Source: an uncultured Collinsella sp. (GTDB lineage Bacteria; Actinomycetota; Coriobacteriia; Coriobacteriales; Coriobacteriaceae). Taken from it: 64,000 nt of DNA. Within the stretch, counting starts at the first letter, position 1. Each line of letters opens with the position of its first letter. The notes below the pieces were generated by a model. It saw only the letters and a list, made by a program, of their open reading frames with translations. It was not told the DNA's origin and did not search any database. The position numbers were made by a program, and so were the translations under genes. This document shows positions 44,116 through 52,464 of this stretch, in pieces. Location: NCBI GenBank assembly GCA_934654775.1, contig CAKUGR010000012.1, positions 1 to 64,000 on the forward strand, written 5' to 3'.

Positions 44116-45512
44116 GCAAGTTGTCTCCCGCGCGAAAACTTGCGCTCGATGTGTTGATGGAGGCCGATCGCCGCGGCATGTACGCGCGCGACGTGCTGTC
44201 CTCCCGTGCTTCTGCCAAGGCCATTGACCAGCGTGATTCTGCGTTTGCCGCCCGTTTGGCGCTCGGCGTGGCCGCTACGCAGGGCATTTTGGATGAGTTG
44301 CTCGACCAGTTTTTGGATAAGCCCAAAAAGGTCGCGCCGCGTGTGCGCATGGCGCTTCGCATCTCGGCCTTCGAGATGCTCTATCTGCATACACCGGGTC
44401 GCGTAGCCGTAAGCCAGGGTGTTGAGCTGGTGCGCAGCGGTGCTAAGTCTGCTGCGGGCCTGGCTAACGCGGTGCTGCACAAGGTTGCGGATAACGTTGA
44501 GGATTTTGCCACCGCGTCCGATGCCGATGAGTCAGAGCGCCGTCTGGTGCGCCTGTCGCGTCTGATGGGTCTGCCGCGTTGGTTGTGCGCTCGCATTATG
44601 GTTTCGTTCGATACGCCCGAGGGCGCGCTCACCTTTGCCGGCAATCTGGCGCCTGCACCGCTCGCCCTGCACGAGAATGCGTTTGCGACCAAGCCCGATC
44701 CGTATATCTCGCAGCTCGTGGCGCCTGTCTTCCCGGGCTGCCATGCTCCGGTCGATGCTCAGGTTACCGTTGCATCGGGCGTGTTTGAGCGTGCTGCGGC
44801 CGTGGCTTCGGACCTGAATGCTCAGCTTATCGCGACCGCGGCGACTCGTCCCGGGCGTTGTCTGGAGATCGGCGCCGGTCGTGGCACGAAGACCTATGTG
44901 ATGATGTGCCAGGCCAAGCGTGCCGGCTACGAGCGCCAGCATACCGCGCTCGACCTGCATGATCGCAAGTGCGATCAGAATCTCGCGCGCCTGCATAAGG
45001 CGGGTATTTCGGGCGTTCGTACGGTTTCGGGCGATGCGTGCGAGCTCGATGAAGTGCTTACGTCCTTTGATGCCATGCTCGGTGAGCCTGCCCTGTTCGA
45101 CACGGTGTTTATCGATGCGCCATGCTCGGGCACCGGTACCATGCGCCGTCACCCCGAGATTCCGTGGCGTTTGACCGAGAACGATGTGACGCGCGAGCTG
45201 CCCAAGCTGCAGTTGACGATGCTTAAGGAAGCAGCCGCGCGCGTGGCTGCCGGCGGTGAGCTTATCTACGCCACCTGCTCGGTCTTTGACGAGGAGAACA
45301 CGCAGGTCGTGGATGCCTTCCTGGCTTCTCCCGAGGGCGAGGGCTTTACCGTGGCGCCGCTCTCCGAAGCGCAGATTCTGCAACTGTCCGAATATGACCA
45401 CGCCAAGAGCCTCGTCACCCTCCGCCAAAACGACCGAGGTCTCTTCCAAAGTGTGCCCGTTAATTCGGACTCCTACGACGGCCACTTCTGCGCCCGCCTG
45501 GTCCGCCAGTAA
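44112..45512 (+). CDS. rsmB: 16S rRNA m5C967 methyltransferase (RsmB/Sun)
   Basis: A 466-residue protein. A NusB-like RNA-binding domain (about 1-140) precedes a SUN/NOL1 methyltransferase domain (about 180-466). The SAM site is CLEIGAGRGTKT (about 255) and the catalytic cysteines lie in FIDAPCSGTGTMRRHPE (about 336) and IYATCSVFDEEN (about 385). It is translationally coupled to fmt through an ATGA overlap. Palindromic element A3 begins 7 bases after the stop. Confidence 0.93.
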   Translation: MSKLSPARKLALDVLMEADRRGMYARDVLSSRASAKAIDQRDSAFAARLALGVAATQGILDELLDQFLDKPKKVAPRVRMALRISAFEMLYLHTPGRVAVSQGVELVRSGAKSAAGLANAVLHKVADNVEDFATASDADESERRLVRLSRLMGLPRWLCARIMVSFDTPEGALTFAGNLAPAPLALHENAFATKPDPYISQLVAPVFPGCHAPVDAQVTVASGVFERAAAVASDLNAQLIATAATRPGRCLEIGAGRGTKTYVMMCQAKRAGYERQHTALDLHDRKCDQNLARLHKAGISGVRTVSGDACELDEVLTSFDAMLGEPALFDTVFIDAPCSGTGTMRRHPEIPWRLTENDVTRELPKLQLTMLKEAAARVAAGGELIYATCSVFDEENTQVVDAFLASPEGEGFTVAPLSEAQILQLSEYDHAKSLVTLRQNDRGLFQSVPVNSDSYDGHFCARLVRQ

Positions 45513-45518
45513 CTACTA

Positions 45519-45585
45519 AGTTGCGGTGAAATAGGGATTGAATAGCGGCATCTACCCGCCAAACAGTCCTTATTTCACCGCAACT
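45519..45585. repeat. Palindromic element family A, copy A3
   Basis: The 15-base core arm AGTTGCGGTGAAATA (45519-45533) is perfect against 45571-45585. The next 7 bases (GGGATTG against CAGTCCT) differ from A1 but still pair through two G-T pairs. It starts 7 bases after the rsmB stop. Confidence 0.9.
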
Positions 45586-45662
45586 CAGGTGGTCATGCGA
45601 GTGAAGATCGCAATAGCGGTAAAGATTTGTAAAAATAGCTCCGTTTCATACTTGCTGTTATC

Positions 45663-45814
45663 AAAAGTAGGGCGGATTACGGGGCTAGATTGGTGATGCC
45701 CGACCACAGCAAAAATGACCTAAATAAAGCCGCAGGTAGATGGCTTGTTGAAATATGCAAATTACTGGAATGGATAGAGGTTGTCAAGTCAACCCCGTAA
45801 TCCGGCATAGTTTT
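45663..45814. repeat. Palindromic element family B, copy B2 (diverged arms)
   Basis: Arms CGGATTACGGGG (45673-45684) and its exact complement (45793-45804). Shared family marks are ATTGGTGATGCCCGACCACAG-type sequence after the left arm (quoted in part: CGACCACAG), CCGCAGGTAGA in the centre and CCGGCATAGTTTT at the right edge, as in B1. Both arms changed together relative to B1 and B3. Flanked by A3 and A4 in the convergent rsmB-fmdB gap. Confidence 0.8.
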
Positions 45815-45860
45815 GAAATGTTACAAACTTAGCATCAGCCCGAAATCCAATCTATAGAAA

Positions 45861-45927
45861 AGTTGCGGTGAAATAGTTCCTGTTTGGGCGTTGGATGGCC
45901 TGATTCAGGAGCTATTTCACCGCAACT
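45861..45927. repeat. Palindromic element family A, copy A4
   Basis: AGTTGCGGTGAAATAG (45861-45876) pairs exactly with 45912-45927. The tips (TTCCTG against CAGGAG) differ from A1 but still pair. Together with A3 and B2 it accounts for most of the 449-base gap 45513-45961. Confidence 0.9.
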
Positions 45928-45961
45928 CATAAGGAAATCTGGGTAGCGGGACCGTTCGTCG

Positions 45962-46198
45962 CTAGTGGTTGTGTGGGCAGTTGGCGCAGCAGCCGTTGGT
46001 GGCGCTGGTGCTGGAACCACCGCTGCGCTGGTCGGTGTTGTAGAAACCGCTGCCCTCAAACTTAATGCCGCTGGCCGAGAACGTCTTAGCGGCCGGAGCA
46101 CCGCAGCTGGGGCACACGACCTCGGGGGTCTCGGACATGGGGTGCTCAACCTCAAACACGTTGCCGCAGCTCGAGCACTTGTAATCGTAGCGCGCCAT
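45962..46198 (-). CDS. FmdB-family zinc ribbon protein
   Basis: A 78-residue protein starting MARYDYKCSSCGNVFEVEH, with a second CxxC in VVCPSCGAPAAK, giving a four-Cys zinc ribbon (about residues 8-37). Then a Ser/Gly-rich stretch and a C-terminal Cys/His cluster (GCCANCPHNH). The FmdB/YqzA-like family is often called regulatory, but its role is unclear. It follows the GH13-GH77 gene on the same strand after 88 bases. Confidence 0.85.
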   Translation of the reverse strand: MARYDYKCSSCGNVFEVEHPMSETPEVVCPSCGAPAAKTFSASGIKFEGSGFYNTDQRSGGSSTSATNGCCANCPHNH

Positions 46199-46286
46199 AA
46201 TACTTCCTTTTCAGCACAAAGCGGGCAGATCGCTCTGCCCGCATAAATTCAAACGTCTGTAACTGTACCCTATATCGGGGGTTTTA

Positions 46287-49200
46287 TCACGCTTCGCCCC
46301 AGAATCTATGGGTGTTGCGCAGGAGCTGTGCAGTTTTATCCTCAGCTGCCTCAATATCAGACTCTTTGGCCTGCCAAGTCCAGTTGCCCGTGGCGACACC
46401 CGGCACGTTCATGCGCGCATCGTCGCCCAGCCCCAGCACGTCCTGCAGCGGCATCATCACGAGCGGCGCATCGCTTGCTAGCGCGTCGGCCATCAGCTTG
46501 GCCGCACACTCAACGCCGCTCGGCTCGTCGCCGCCCGCAAAGGAGCGCGTGCACCAACCGGCGAGCGTCGACGTGTCGTGCGTCGAGGTGTACAGAATCT
46601 TGCCCGGCGTGGGATGTACGCCACAGCGGACGTCGTAATCGCTAAACTCAAGCACGTCCATGCCGGGGAAGCCGCAGGTCGATGCCATCGCGCGAACACC
46701 AGGCGTCAGGTAGCCCAGATCCTCGGCAATAAAGTTGAGCGGCCCCAGCTCGTCGTAGGCAGTCTGGAACAGGTCCTTGCCCGGACCCGCCAGCCAGCGG
46801 CCATCGGCGCAGGCTTTGCCCGCGGGAATGCTAAAGTAGCTGTGGAAGCCCAGGAAGTGATCCAGACGAACGCGGTCGTACAGCGAGAACGCGCGACGCA
46901 GGCGGTCCATCCACCAGCGGTAGCCGTTCTCCTTCATGTGGTCCCAGCGGAAGGTGGGATTGCCCCACACCTGGCCCTCGGGTGCAAAGTTGTCGGGCGG
47001 CGCGCCGGAAATCTCAATCGCCTTGCCGGTATCGGACAGCCAGAAGTTCTCGGGCTCGCTCCACGCGTCGGCCGAATCGTCCGAGACGTACATCGGAATG
47101 TCGCCGATAACCTCGATTCCCTTCTTGTGCGCGTAGTTCATGAGCTCGCACCACGCGAGGTCAAAGCGATACTGCATGTATGCCTGCAGCTCGGCCTCGT
47201 CGTGGAAGCGCTTGTCGTCGATCAGATGCTCGTTGTAGCGCGCGACATCGGCCGGCCAATCATGACGCGATTCGCCTTCAAAGTACTTCTTGACGGCCAT
47301 GTAGACGCAGTACTTCTCGAGCCAATCGGCATTGCGATGCTTAAACGCGGTGTAGAGCGGGTCGGCGTCCTCGCCGCCATGCGCCTTCCAGGTCTCAAAA
47401 TCGGCAGCAAGCTCCTCGTGGCTCTCGGGCAGCAGGTCGATATTGCCGGCAAAGGCAGAAGGGCCGGCGTAAGGGGAGCGGAAGAAGTCCGTCGGGTTGA
47501 CGGGCAGGACCTGCCAGTAGCGCATGCCCATGGCGGCCAGATGGTCGATAAAGCGACGCGTGGGCGTACCGATCGTGCCGGGCTTGCCGTCGTCGGTCGG
47601 CACCGAGGTGATGTGGCACACGACGCCCGCGCCGTGATCGAGCGGCTCCTGCAGGCGCTGCTCGGCGTGGTGATAGATGATCGACGAACCCAGCGGGTAC
47701 AGGTCGAGCGTGACCGTGCCGTTGTGGATCTCGCACTCGTGACCGCTAATGACGTCGCTTGCACATTCGCCGAGCGCCGGAATCGTCACGCGGTGCGAAT
47801 TGCGCAGGCTGCGGTTGATGATGACGGTCGCGGACTCGCCGTCCTTGCCCGTACGGTTGTAGGCCAGCACCTCGTCATTGAGCGCGAACGCCCTGATCTC
47901 GCCGTCGATCATAAACGGCAGCGCGCGGCGCACGGCCGAGGCGTTCTTGACGATCGCGAGCGTGTCGAAGTCGTGCAGGTCTTCCTTGGTCGGCAGGGTG
48001 CGACGGTTGCCCGGATCGGTAAGGCCCTCCAGGCCGTACTCGTCGCCGTAGTAGATTGAAGGCACGCCGGGGAAGGTCATCTGCATGAGCGTGGCGAGCC
48101 AAAAGCGGCTCTTGGCCAGTCCCATCGCGTTCTCGTCCAGGCGCCATTTGCTGCGCTCGCTCTCGGGCAGCTGCGACTCGTCGGGGCCGCCGCCGAGCAC
48201 CGAGATGATGCGCGGACGGTCGTGGCTCGAAAGCAGATTGAGCGCGCAGGACAATGCCTCGCTCGGGTAGTTCTCACGCAGGGTTTCGATATCCTCGGCT
48301 GCCTGGTAGGCGTTCTTGTAGCCCATCAAAAACCCGATGACCATATCGCGGAAGGGGTAATCCATAGCAGAGTCCAGCTCGGAGCCCTGCAGGTAGCGGC
48401 GCAGGTGGCCATAGCTAATCTTGTTGGAGGCGTCCTCCCAGACCTCGCCGAGCAGCAGCGCGTCGGGCTTTTCGGCGAGTACTGCCTTCTTGATCTCGGC
48501 CAGGAAGTCGTCAGAAAGCTCGTCAGCGACGTCCAGGCGCCAGCCGTGGGCACCGGCGCGCAGCCACTTGCGGATGACGCCGTCCTTGCCCAAGAGCTTC
48601 TCGCGCACGAGCTCGGACTTCTCGTTGATCGCGGGCATGTTACCCACGCCCCACCAGCAATCGTACGATCCGTCCTCGTGGAAGGTGAAGGCGTCGCGCC
48701 ACGGCGAATCCTCGCTCTGCCAGGCGCCTTCACCGGGGTAGTTGCCATAGCGGTTGAAATAGATCGAGTCATCGCCCGTGTGGTTGAAGACGCCGTCCAG
48801 GATGATGGAAATGCCCAGCTTCTCGGCTGCCTGGTACAGCTCGGTAAAGTCCTGCTCGGTGCCCAGGATCGGATCGATTTTGGTGTAGTCGGCCGTGTCG
48901 TAGCGATGGTTGCTCGCGGCCTCAAAGATGGGGTTGAGGTAGATGGCGGTAAAGCCCAGCTCGGCGATGCGGGGCAGGTCTTCCTGGATGCCCTTGAGCG
49001 ATCCGCCGTAGAAGTCCCAGGTTTTGATTGAGCCATCTTCAGCGCGCTCGTACACAGGCGGCTCGTTCCAGTCCTCGACCATGCGGCGCTGAATGCCCTT
49101 ACGCGGCTTTTCGAGCTCGGCCAGCGTGCGCTCGCGCCAATGCTCGTCGCGGGCGTAGCGGTCGGGGAAGATCTGGTAGACCATGCCGCGCTCGTACCAG

Positions 49201-49583
49201 GTGGGACGGTTCTCGCGGTGCTTGTAGACGGTAATCTGGAAGGACGGAACCTCGGCGTAGTCGTAGGTTACGCCCTCGCCGCCGGTGTGACCCTGCGGTG
49301 CGCCCAAGCGGACCTCGGGCTGGCCCTCGATATTACATATAAAGCTGTACCAGATTAGACAGGGTTCGGCGCACTCAAGCTCTACGGTAAATATGCCGTC
49401 GCCCTCGTGCGTCATGGGATACAGAGACTCGCCAATCTCATCTACCCAGGTGCGCAGCGTAAGCGTTGCCTGGTTGGGATTGGCATCCTCCAAAATCACC
49501 GAGAGTGCAACGGAAGTTCCAGTGGTCACAGCGCCAAACGGAGTGCGAAACTGCGGTAGGCGGCTGTTGTGAATCAATCTCAT
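46287..49583 (-). CDS. Fused GH13 alpha-amylase/neopullulanase-like and GH77 4-alpha-glucanotransferase
   Basis: A 1098-residue bifunctional enzyme. Residues about 1-120 form a CBM34-like N-domain. The GH13 barrel (about 130-590) has DGVFNHTG (region I), GWRLDVADEL (nucleophile Asp), LLGEVWED (acid Glu) and LLSSHDRPRI (region IV). The GH77 part (about 635-1098) has MRYWQVLPVNPTD, SPYAGPSAFAGN, VRLDHFLGF (nucleophile), FIAEDLG and STHDTSTLAGW. The first half would hydrolyse glucans, the second would transfer glucan chains (MalQ). It has no signal peptide, so it acts in the cytoplasm. It lies just downstream of the glycogen cluster on the same strand but with its own upstream region. Confidence 0.93.
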   Translation of the reverse strand: MRLIHNSRLPQFRTPFGAVTTGTSVALSVILEDANPNQATLTLRTWVDEIGESLYPMTHEGDGIFTVELECAEPCLIWYSFICNIEGQPEVRLGAPQGHTGGEGVTYDYAEVPSFQITVYKHRENRPTWYERGMVYQIFPDRYARDEHWRERTLAELEKPRKGIQRRMVEDWNEPPVYERAEDGSIKTWDFYGGSLKGIQEDLPRIAELGFTAIYLNPIFEAASNHRYDTADYTKIDPILGTEQDFTELYQAAEKLGISIILDGVFNHTGDDSIYFNRYGNYPGEGAWQSEDSPWRDAFTFHEDGSYDCWWGVGNMPAINEKSELVREKLLGKDGVIRKWLRAGAHGWRLDVADELSDDFLAEIKKAVLAEKPDALLLGEVWEDASNKISYGHLRRYLQGSELDSAMDYPFRDMVIGFLMGYKNAYQAAEDIETLRENYPSEALSCALNLLSSHDRPRIISVLGGGPDESQLPESERSKWRLDENAMGLAKSRFWLATLMQMTFPGVPSIYYGDEYGLEGLTDPGNRRTLPTKEDLHDFDTLAIVKNASAVRRALPFMIDGEIRAFALNDEVLAYNRTGKDGESATVIINRSLRNSHRVTIPALGECASDVISGHECEIHNGTVTLDLYPLGSSIIYHHAEQRLQEPLDHGAGVVCHITSVPTDDGKPGTIGTPTRRFIDHLAAMGMRYWQVLPVNPTDFFRSPYAGPSAFAGNIDLLPESHEELAADFETWKAHGGEDADPLYTAFKHRNADWLEKYCVYMAVKKYFEGESRHDWPADVARYNEHLIDDKRFHDEAELQAYMQYRFDLAWCELMNYAHKKGIEVIGDIPMYVSDDSADAWSEPENFWLSDTGKAIEISGAPPDNFAPEGQVWGNPTFRWDHMKENGYRWWMDRLRRAFSLYDRVRLDHFLGFHSYFSIPAGKACADGRWLAGPGKDLFQTAYDELGPLNFIAEDLGYLTPGVRAMASTCGFPGMDVLEFSDYDVRCGVHPTPGKILYTSTHDTSTLAGWCTRSFAGGDEPSGVECAAKLMADALASDAPLVMMPLQDVLGLGDDARMNVPGVATGNWTWQAKESDIEAAEDKTAQLLRNTHRFWGEA

Positions 49584-49606
49584 AGTACGGTCCAGTTCTA
49601 TACAGT

Positions 49607-49725
49607 CATGGCCAGCGGGCCATGGGCTTTACGCACCAGATATAAGTATATCTGTTGTACACAGGGTGTATAAACAACATCCGTTTACCATCGGCGAACG
49701 GTTGTCCTAGAAAATCGTTTTACCA
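49607..49725 (-). promoter_or_regulatory. Regulatory region of the GH13-GH77 gene
   Basis: On the minus strand there are two half-sites, TGGTAAAACG (49725-49716) and TGGTAAACG (49690-49682), the near-palindrome TTGTACAC...GTGTATAA (about 49655-49673), the perfect palindrome CAGATATA-AG-TATATCTG (49637-49654) and a 5' UTR hairpin CATGGCC/GGCCATG (49607-49624). The half-sites recur upstream of the HAD gene. These suggest LacI-family control. The rest of the 430-base gap holds element B3 and the glgA terminator. Confidence 0.45.
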
Positions 49726-49789
49726 CACAAATTATCGCGATATTCAAAAACGCCTATACCGATACTATTTGTAGCCAACCTAAAGTACC

Positions 49790-49923
49790 CCGGTTTACTA
49801 CGATAAATTGAATGATCTCAACCACAGTCATTTTGGTGATATCAAAACCACAGTTAGAAGCGTTGTCAATTTCGACGATTACTCGCCGTGGTCGGCCAGA
49901 GTCATTTTGTCGTAGTAAACCGG
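49790..49923. repeat. Palindromic element family B, copy B3
   Basis: Arms CCGGTTTACTACGA (49790-49803) and its exact complement (49910-49923) match the arm of B1. The centre has AACCACAG and AAAACCACAGTTAGAAGC, aligned with AGCACAG and AAAACCGCAGGTAGAAAGC in B1. No terminator-type hairpin is obvious in this copy. Confidence 0.85.
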
Positions 49924-49953
49924 CCCTCTTTTAAATACGAAGTTTAACCAAGA

Positions 49954-49983
49954 AGAGGGCGCCTGGTTGGGGCGCCCTCTTTT
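49954..49983 (-). terminator. Terminator at the glgA 3' end
   Basis: AGAGGGCGCC (49954-49963) pairs with GGCGCCCTCT (49971-49980); TTT follows on the plus side and TCTT on the minus side, so it may work both ways. Confidence 0.75.
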
Positions 49984-50013
49984 GCGTTGAGGATTGAATT
50001 TTAATCGTCCGGG

Positions 50014-52374
50014 TTAGCGGCGCTTGCGGGTGGCCGTTGCCTTGCGGACGGAGGTCTTCTTGGTCTGAGCCTTCTCCTCAGTGGGAGCGGCGGGGGAGAC
50101 CGGGGCCTTCTTGGTGGGCTCGGTCTTTGTCGTAGCCTTCGGAGCGGTCTTGACCTCGGCGGCCTTCGGTGCCGGCTCGGCCTTTACCTCGGCCTTGGGC
50201 TCCTCTTTGGCAGCAGCGGGCTTAGTCTCTGCCTTGGGAGTTGCGGCCTTTGCCGTTGTCTTCTTGGTTGCCGTCGTGCGTTTTCGCGTGGTGGTCTTGG
50301 CGGCGGGCTTGACCTCGACGGTTGCCTCCGCCTTGGCCTCGGCAGGCGTCTCCTCGACCTTGGCGGCAGCCTTTGCGGCCGCCTTGGGAGCAGCCTTCGT
50401 TGCAGCGGTCTTGGTAGCCGTCGCCTTCGTAGCCGTAGCCTTCTTGGCGGCAGTGGTCTTGGTCGTGCTCTTGTTCGCGGTCGTCTTCTTGGCAGCGGTC
50501 TTGGTCGGAGCCTTTGCCGCAGGCTTTGCCTCGACGGCGGCCTCAGCCTTTACCTCGGGAGCAGACTCGGCCTCGGCGGCCTTCTTAGCAGCGGCGGTCG
50601 TGCGCTTGCGCGTCGTCGTTGCCTTGGTAGCAGTTGTCTTTGCTGCGGCGGCCTTAGTCGTCGCAGCCTTCTTGGCCGTCGTCTTGCGCGTCGCGGTCTT
50701 CTTGGCGGCGGGCTTTGCAGCCGGCTTATCCTCGGCCTCGGGAGCTGCCTCAACCTTCACTTCAGATTTAGCCTCAACTGGCTTCTCCTCAGCCTTGGGC
50801 TCCTCAACAGCAGCGGGCGCCACAACAACCGGCTCGGCCTTGGGCTCCTCAGCGGCCACCGGCTCAGCAACAGCCTCAGGCTCGTCGACAACCGCTGCCG
50901 GCCTCTCAATCTCCGGATGCATAAAGAAGTACAGGTCCAGATACTTGTCGGCCGAGCGCGTCCAGCTAAAGTCCTGGCTCATGGCCTGCGTGACCAGCTG
51001 ATTCCAGGCGTCGCGGTTATCCCAGAACAGGCGTGCCGCGCGGAACACGGCGTCGCCCATCTCGTCGCCGTTAAAGTTGCTAAACGAGAAGCCCGTGCCC
51101 TCGCCGGTAAACTCGTTATACGGGATCACCGTGTCCTTCAGACCACCGGTTTCGCGAACGATGGGCAGGGTGCCGTAGCGCATGGCGATGATCTGCGACA
51201 GGCCGCAGGGCTCAAACTTCGAAGGCATCAGGAACATATCGGCGGCGGCATACATACGCTGCGACAGCGCAGGATCGAACTCGATGCGTGCGGCCATGGT
51301 GCCGGGGTACTTGTCCTGGAAGTAACGCAGGCCGTCCTCGTAGTCGCGGTCGCCGGTGCCCAGCACCGCCACCTGCACGCCGCCGGCCAGGATGCGGTCG
51401 AGCGCGTACATGACCAGGTCCATGCCCTTCTGGCGCGTCAGGCGCGTGACCATAACCATGAGCGGACGGTCGTCGCGAACCTCGAGCCCCAGCTCCTCCT
51501 GCAGCTTAGCCTTGCAGACGGCCTTGCCGGAGCGGTCCTCGACGGTGTAGTTCGCGGCAATGCGCTTGTCGGTCGCCGGGTCAAAGCCCGCCACGTCAAT
51601 GCCGTTCAAAATACCCTGCAGCGCATAGGAGCGCTCGCGCAGAACACCGTCCAGGCCCTCGCCAAACTCGGGCGTCTGGATCTCGTTGGCATAGGTGGGG
51701 CTCACCGTGGTGATGGCATCGGCATAGCGCAGCGCGCCCAGCATGTAGTTGATGCTGCAGGCGTCGCAACGCAGCTGCGAGGCGGCCGCCGGAATGTGCG
51801 CCACGCCCAGGATGTCCTCCATTACGGTGTCGCTAAACTGGCCCTGGAACGCCACGTTGTGGATCGAGAACACGGTCTTAACGCGGTCGTACAGCGGCAG
51901 CCCCTGGTAGAACTCGCGCAAGAACACGGGCGCCAGTGCCGTCTGCCAGTCATTGCAGTGCAGGATGTCGCACTCAAAGCCCTCGGGCAGGTGTTGCAGG
52001 CTCTCGGTGATGGCCTTGGAGAAGAACGCAAAACGCTCGCCGTCGTCAAAGAAGCCGTACGGATAGTCGCGCGCAAAGTAGTGCTCGTTGTCGATGAACA
52101 TATAGGTAACGCCGTCGTGCTCGAGCTTCTCGAGCCCGCAGTACTCATTGCGCCAACCCAGGTTCACGTAAAAGTCGGAGAAGTGCTCCATCTGCGCCTT
52201 GTACTCGTCCTTGATGGTGGCGTACTTGGGCACCATCACGATTACTTCGGCGCCGGCGCGCACAAGCGCCGCAGGCAGCGAGCCCGCCACGTCGCCCAGG
52301 CCACCGGTCTTTACAAACGGCGCGCACTCGGCCGAGGCAAACACGATCTGCATCTTTTTGCTGGAATCTGCCAT
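50014..52374 (-). CDS. glgA: Glycogen synthase with a long Lys/Ala-rich C-terminal tail
   Basis: A 786-residue protein. The first 490 residues are an ADP-glucose-type GT5 glycogen synthase: KTGGLGDVAGSLPAAL near residue 20, and SKFEPCGLSQIIAMRYGT with the ETGGLKDTV block (about 390-415). The last about 294 residues (DNA 50017-50898) are low-complexity: acidic EPKAE blocks alternate with basic TATKKTTAK blocks, ending in KATATRKRR, like bacterial histone-H1-type tails. Usual GlgA proteins are about 480 residues, so this tail is an addition. ATG 52374 is chosen because GGGAGA lies 6 bases upstream. It is the last gene of the glg cluster. Confidence 0.93.
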   Translation of the reverse strand: MADSSKKMQIVFASAECAPFVKTGGLGDVAGSLPAALVRAGAEVIVMVPKYATIKDEYKAQMEHFSDFYVNLGWRNEYCGLEKLEHDGVTYMFIDNEHYFARDYPYGFFDDGERFAFFSKAITESLQHLPEGFECDILHCNDWQTALAPVFLREFYQGLPLYDRVKTVFSIHNVAFQGQFSDTVMEDILGVAHIPAAASQLRCDACSINYMLGALRYADAITTVSPTYANEIQTPEFGEGLDGVLRERSYALQGILNGIDVAGFDPATDKRIAANYTVEDRSGKAVCKAKLQEELGLEVRDDRPLMVMVTRLTRQKGMDLVMYALDRILAGGVQVAVLGTGDRDYEDGLRYFQDKYPGTMAARIEFDPALSQRMYAAADMFLMPSKFEPCGLSQIIAMRYGTLPIVRETGGLKDTVIPYNEFTGEGTGFSFSNFNGDEMGDAVFRAARLFWDNRDAWNQLVTQAMSQDFSWTRSADKYLDLYFFMHPEIERPAAVVDEPEAVAEPVAAEEPKAEPVVVAPAAVEEPKAEEKPVEAKSEVKVEAAPEAEDKPAAKPAAKKTATRKTTAKKAATTKAAAAKTTATKATTTRKRTTAAAKKAAEAESAPEVKAEAAVEAKPAAKAPTKTAAKKTTANKSTTKTTAAKKATATKATATKTAATKAAPKAAAKAAAKVEETPAEAKAEATVEVKPAAKTTTRKRTTATKKTTAKAATPKAETKPAAAKEEPKAEVKAEPAPKAAEVKTAPKATTKTEPTKKAPVSPAAPTEEKAQTKKTSVRKATATRKRR

Positions 52375-52464
52375 ATTGTCTCCCATGTTGTTATTCGAGA
52401 ATAGCCGCCAGGCGCGAACCGGGCGGCTATTCTACCGTTTAGGTGTAATTATGCGACACCAACG

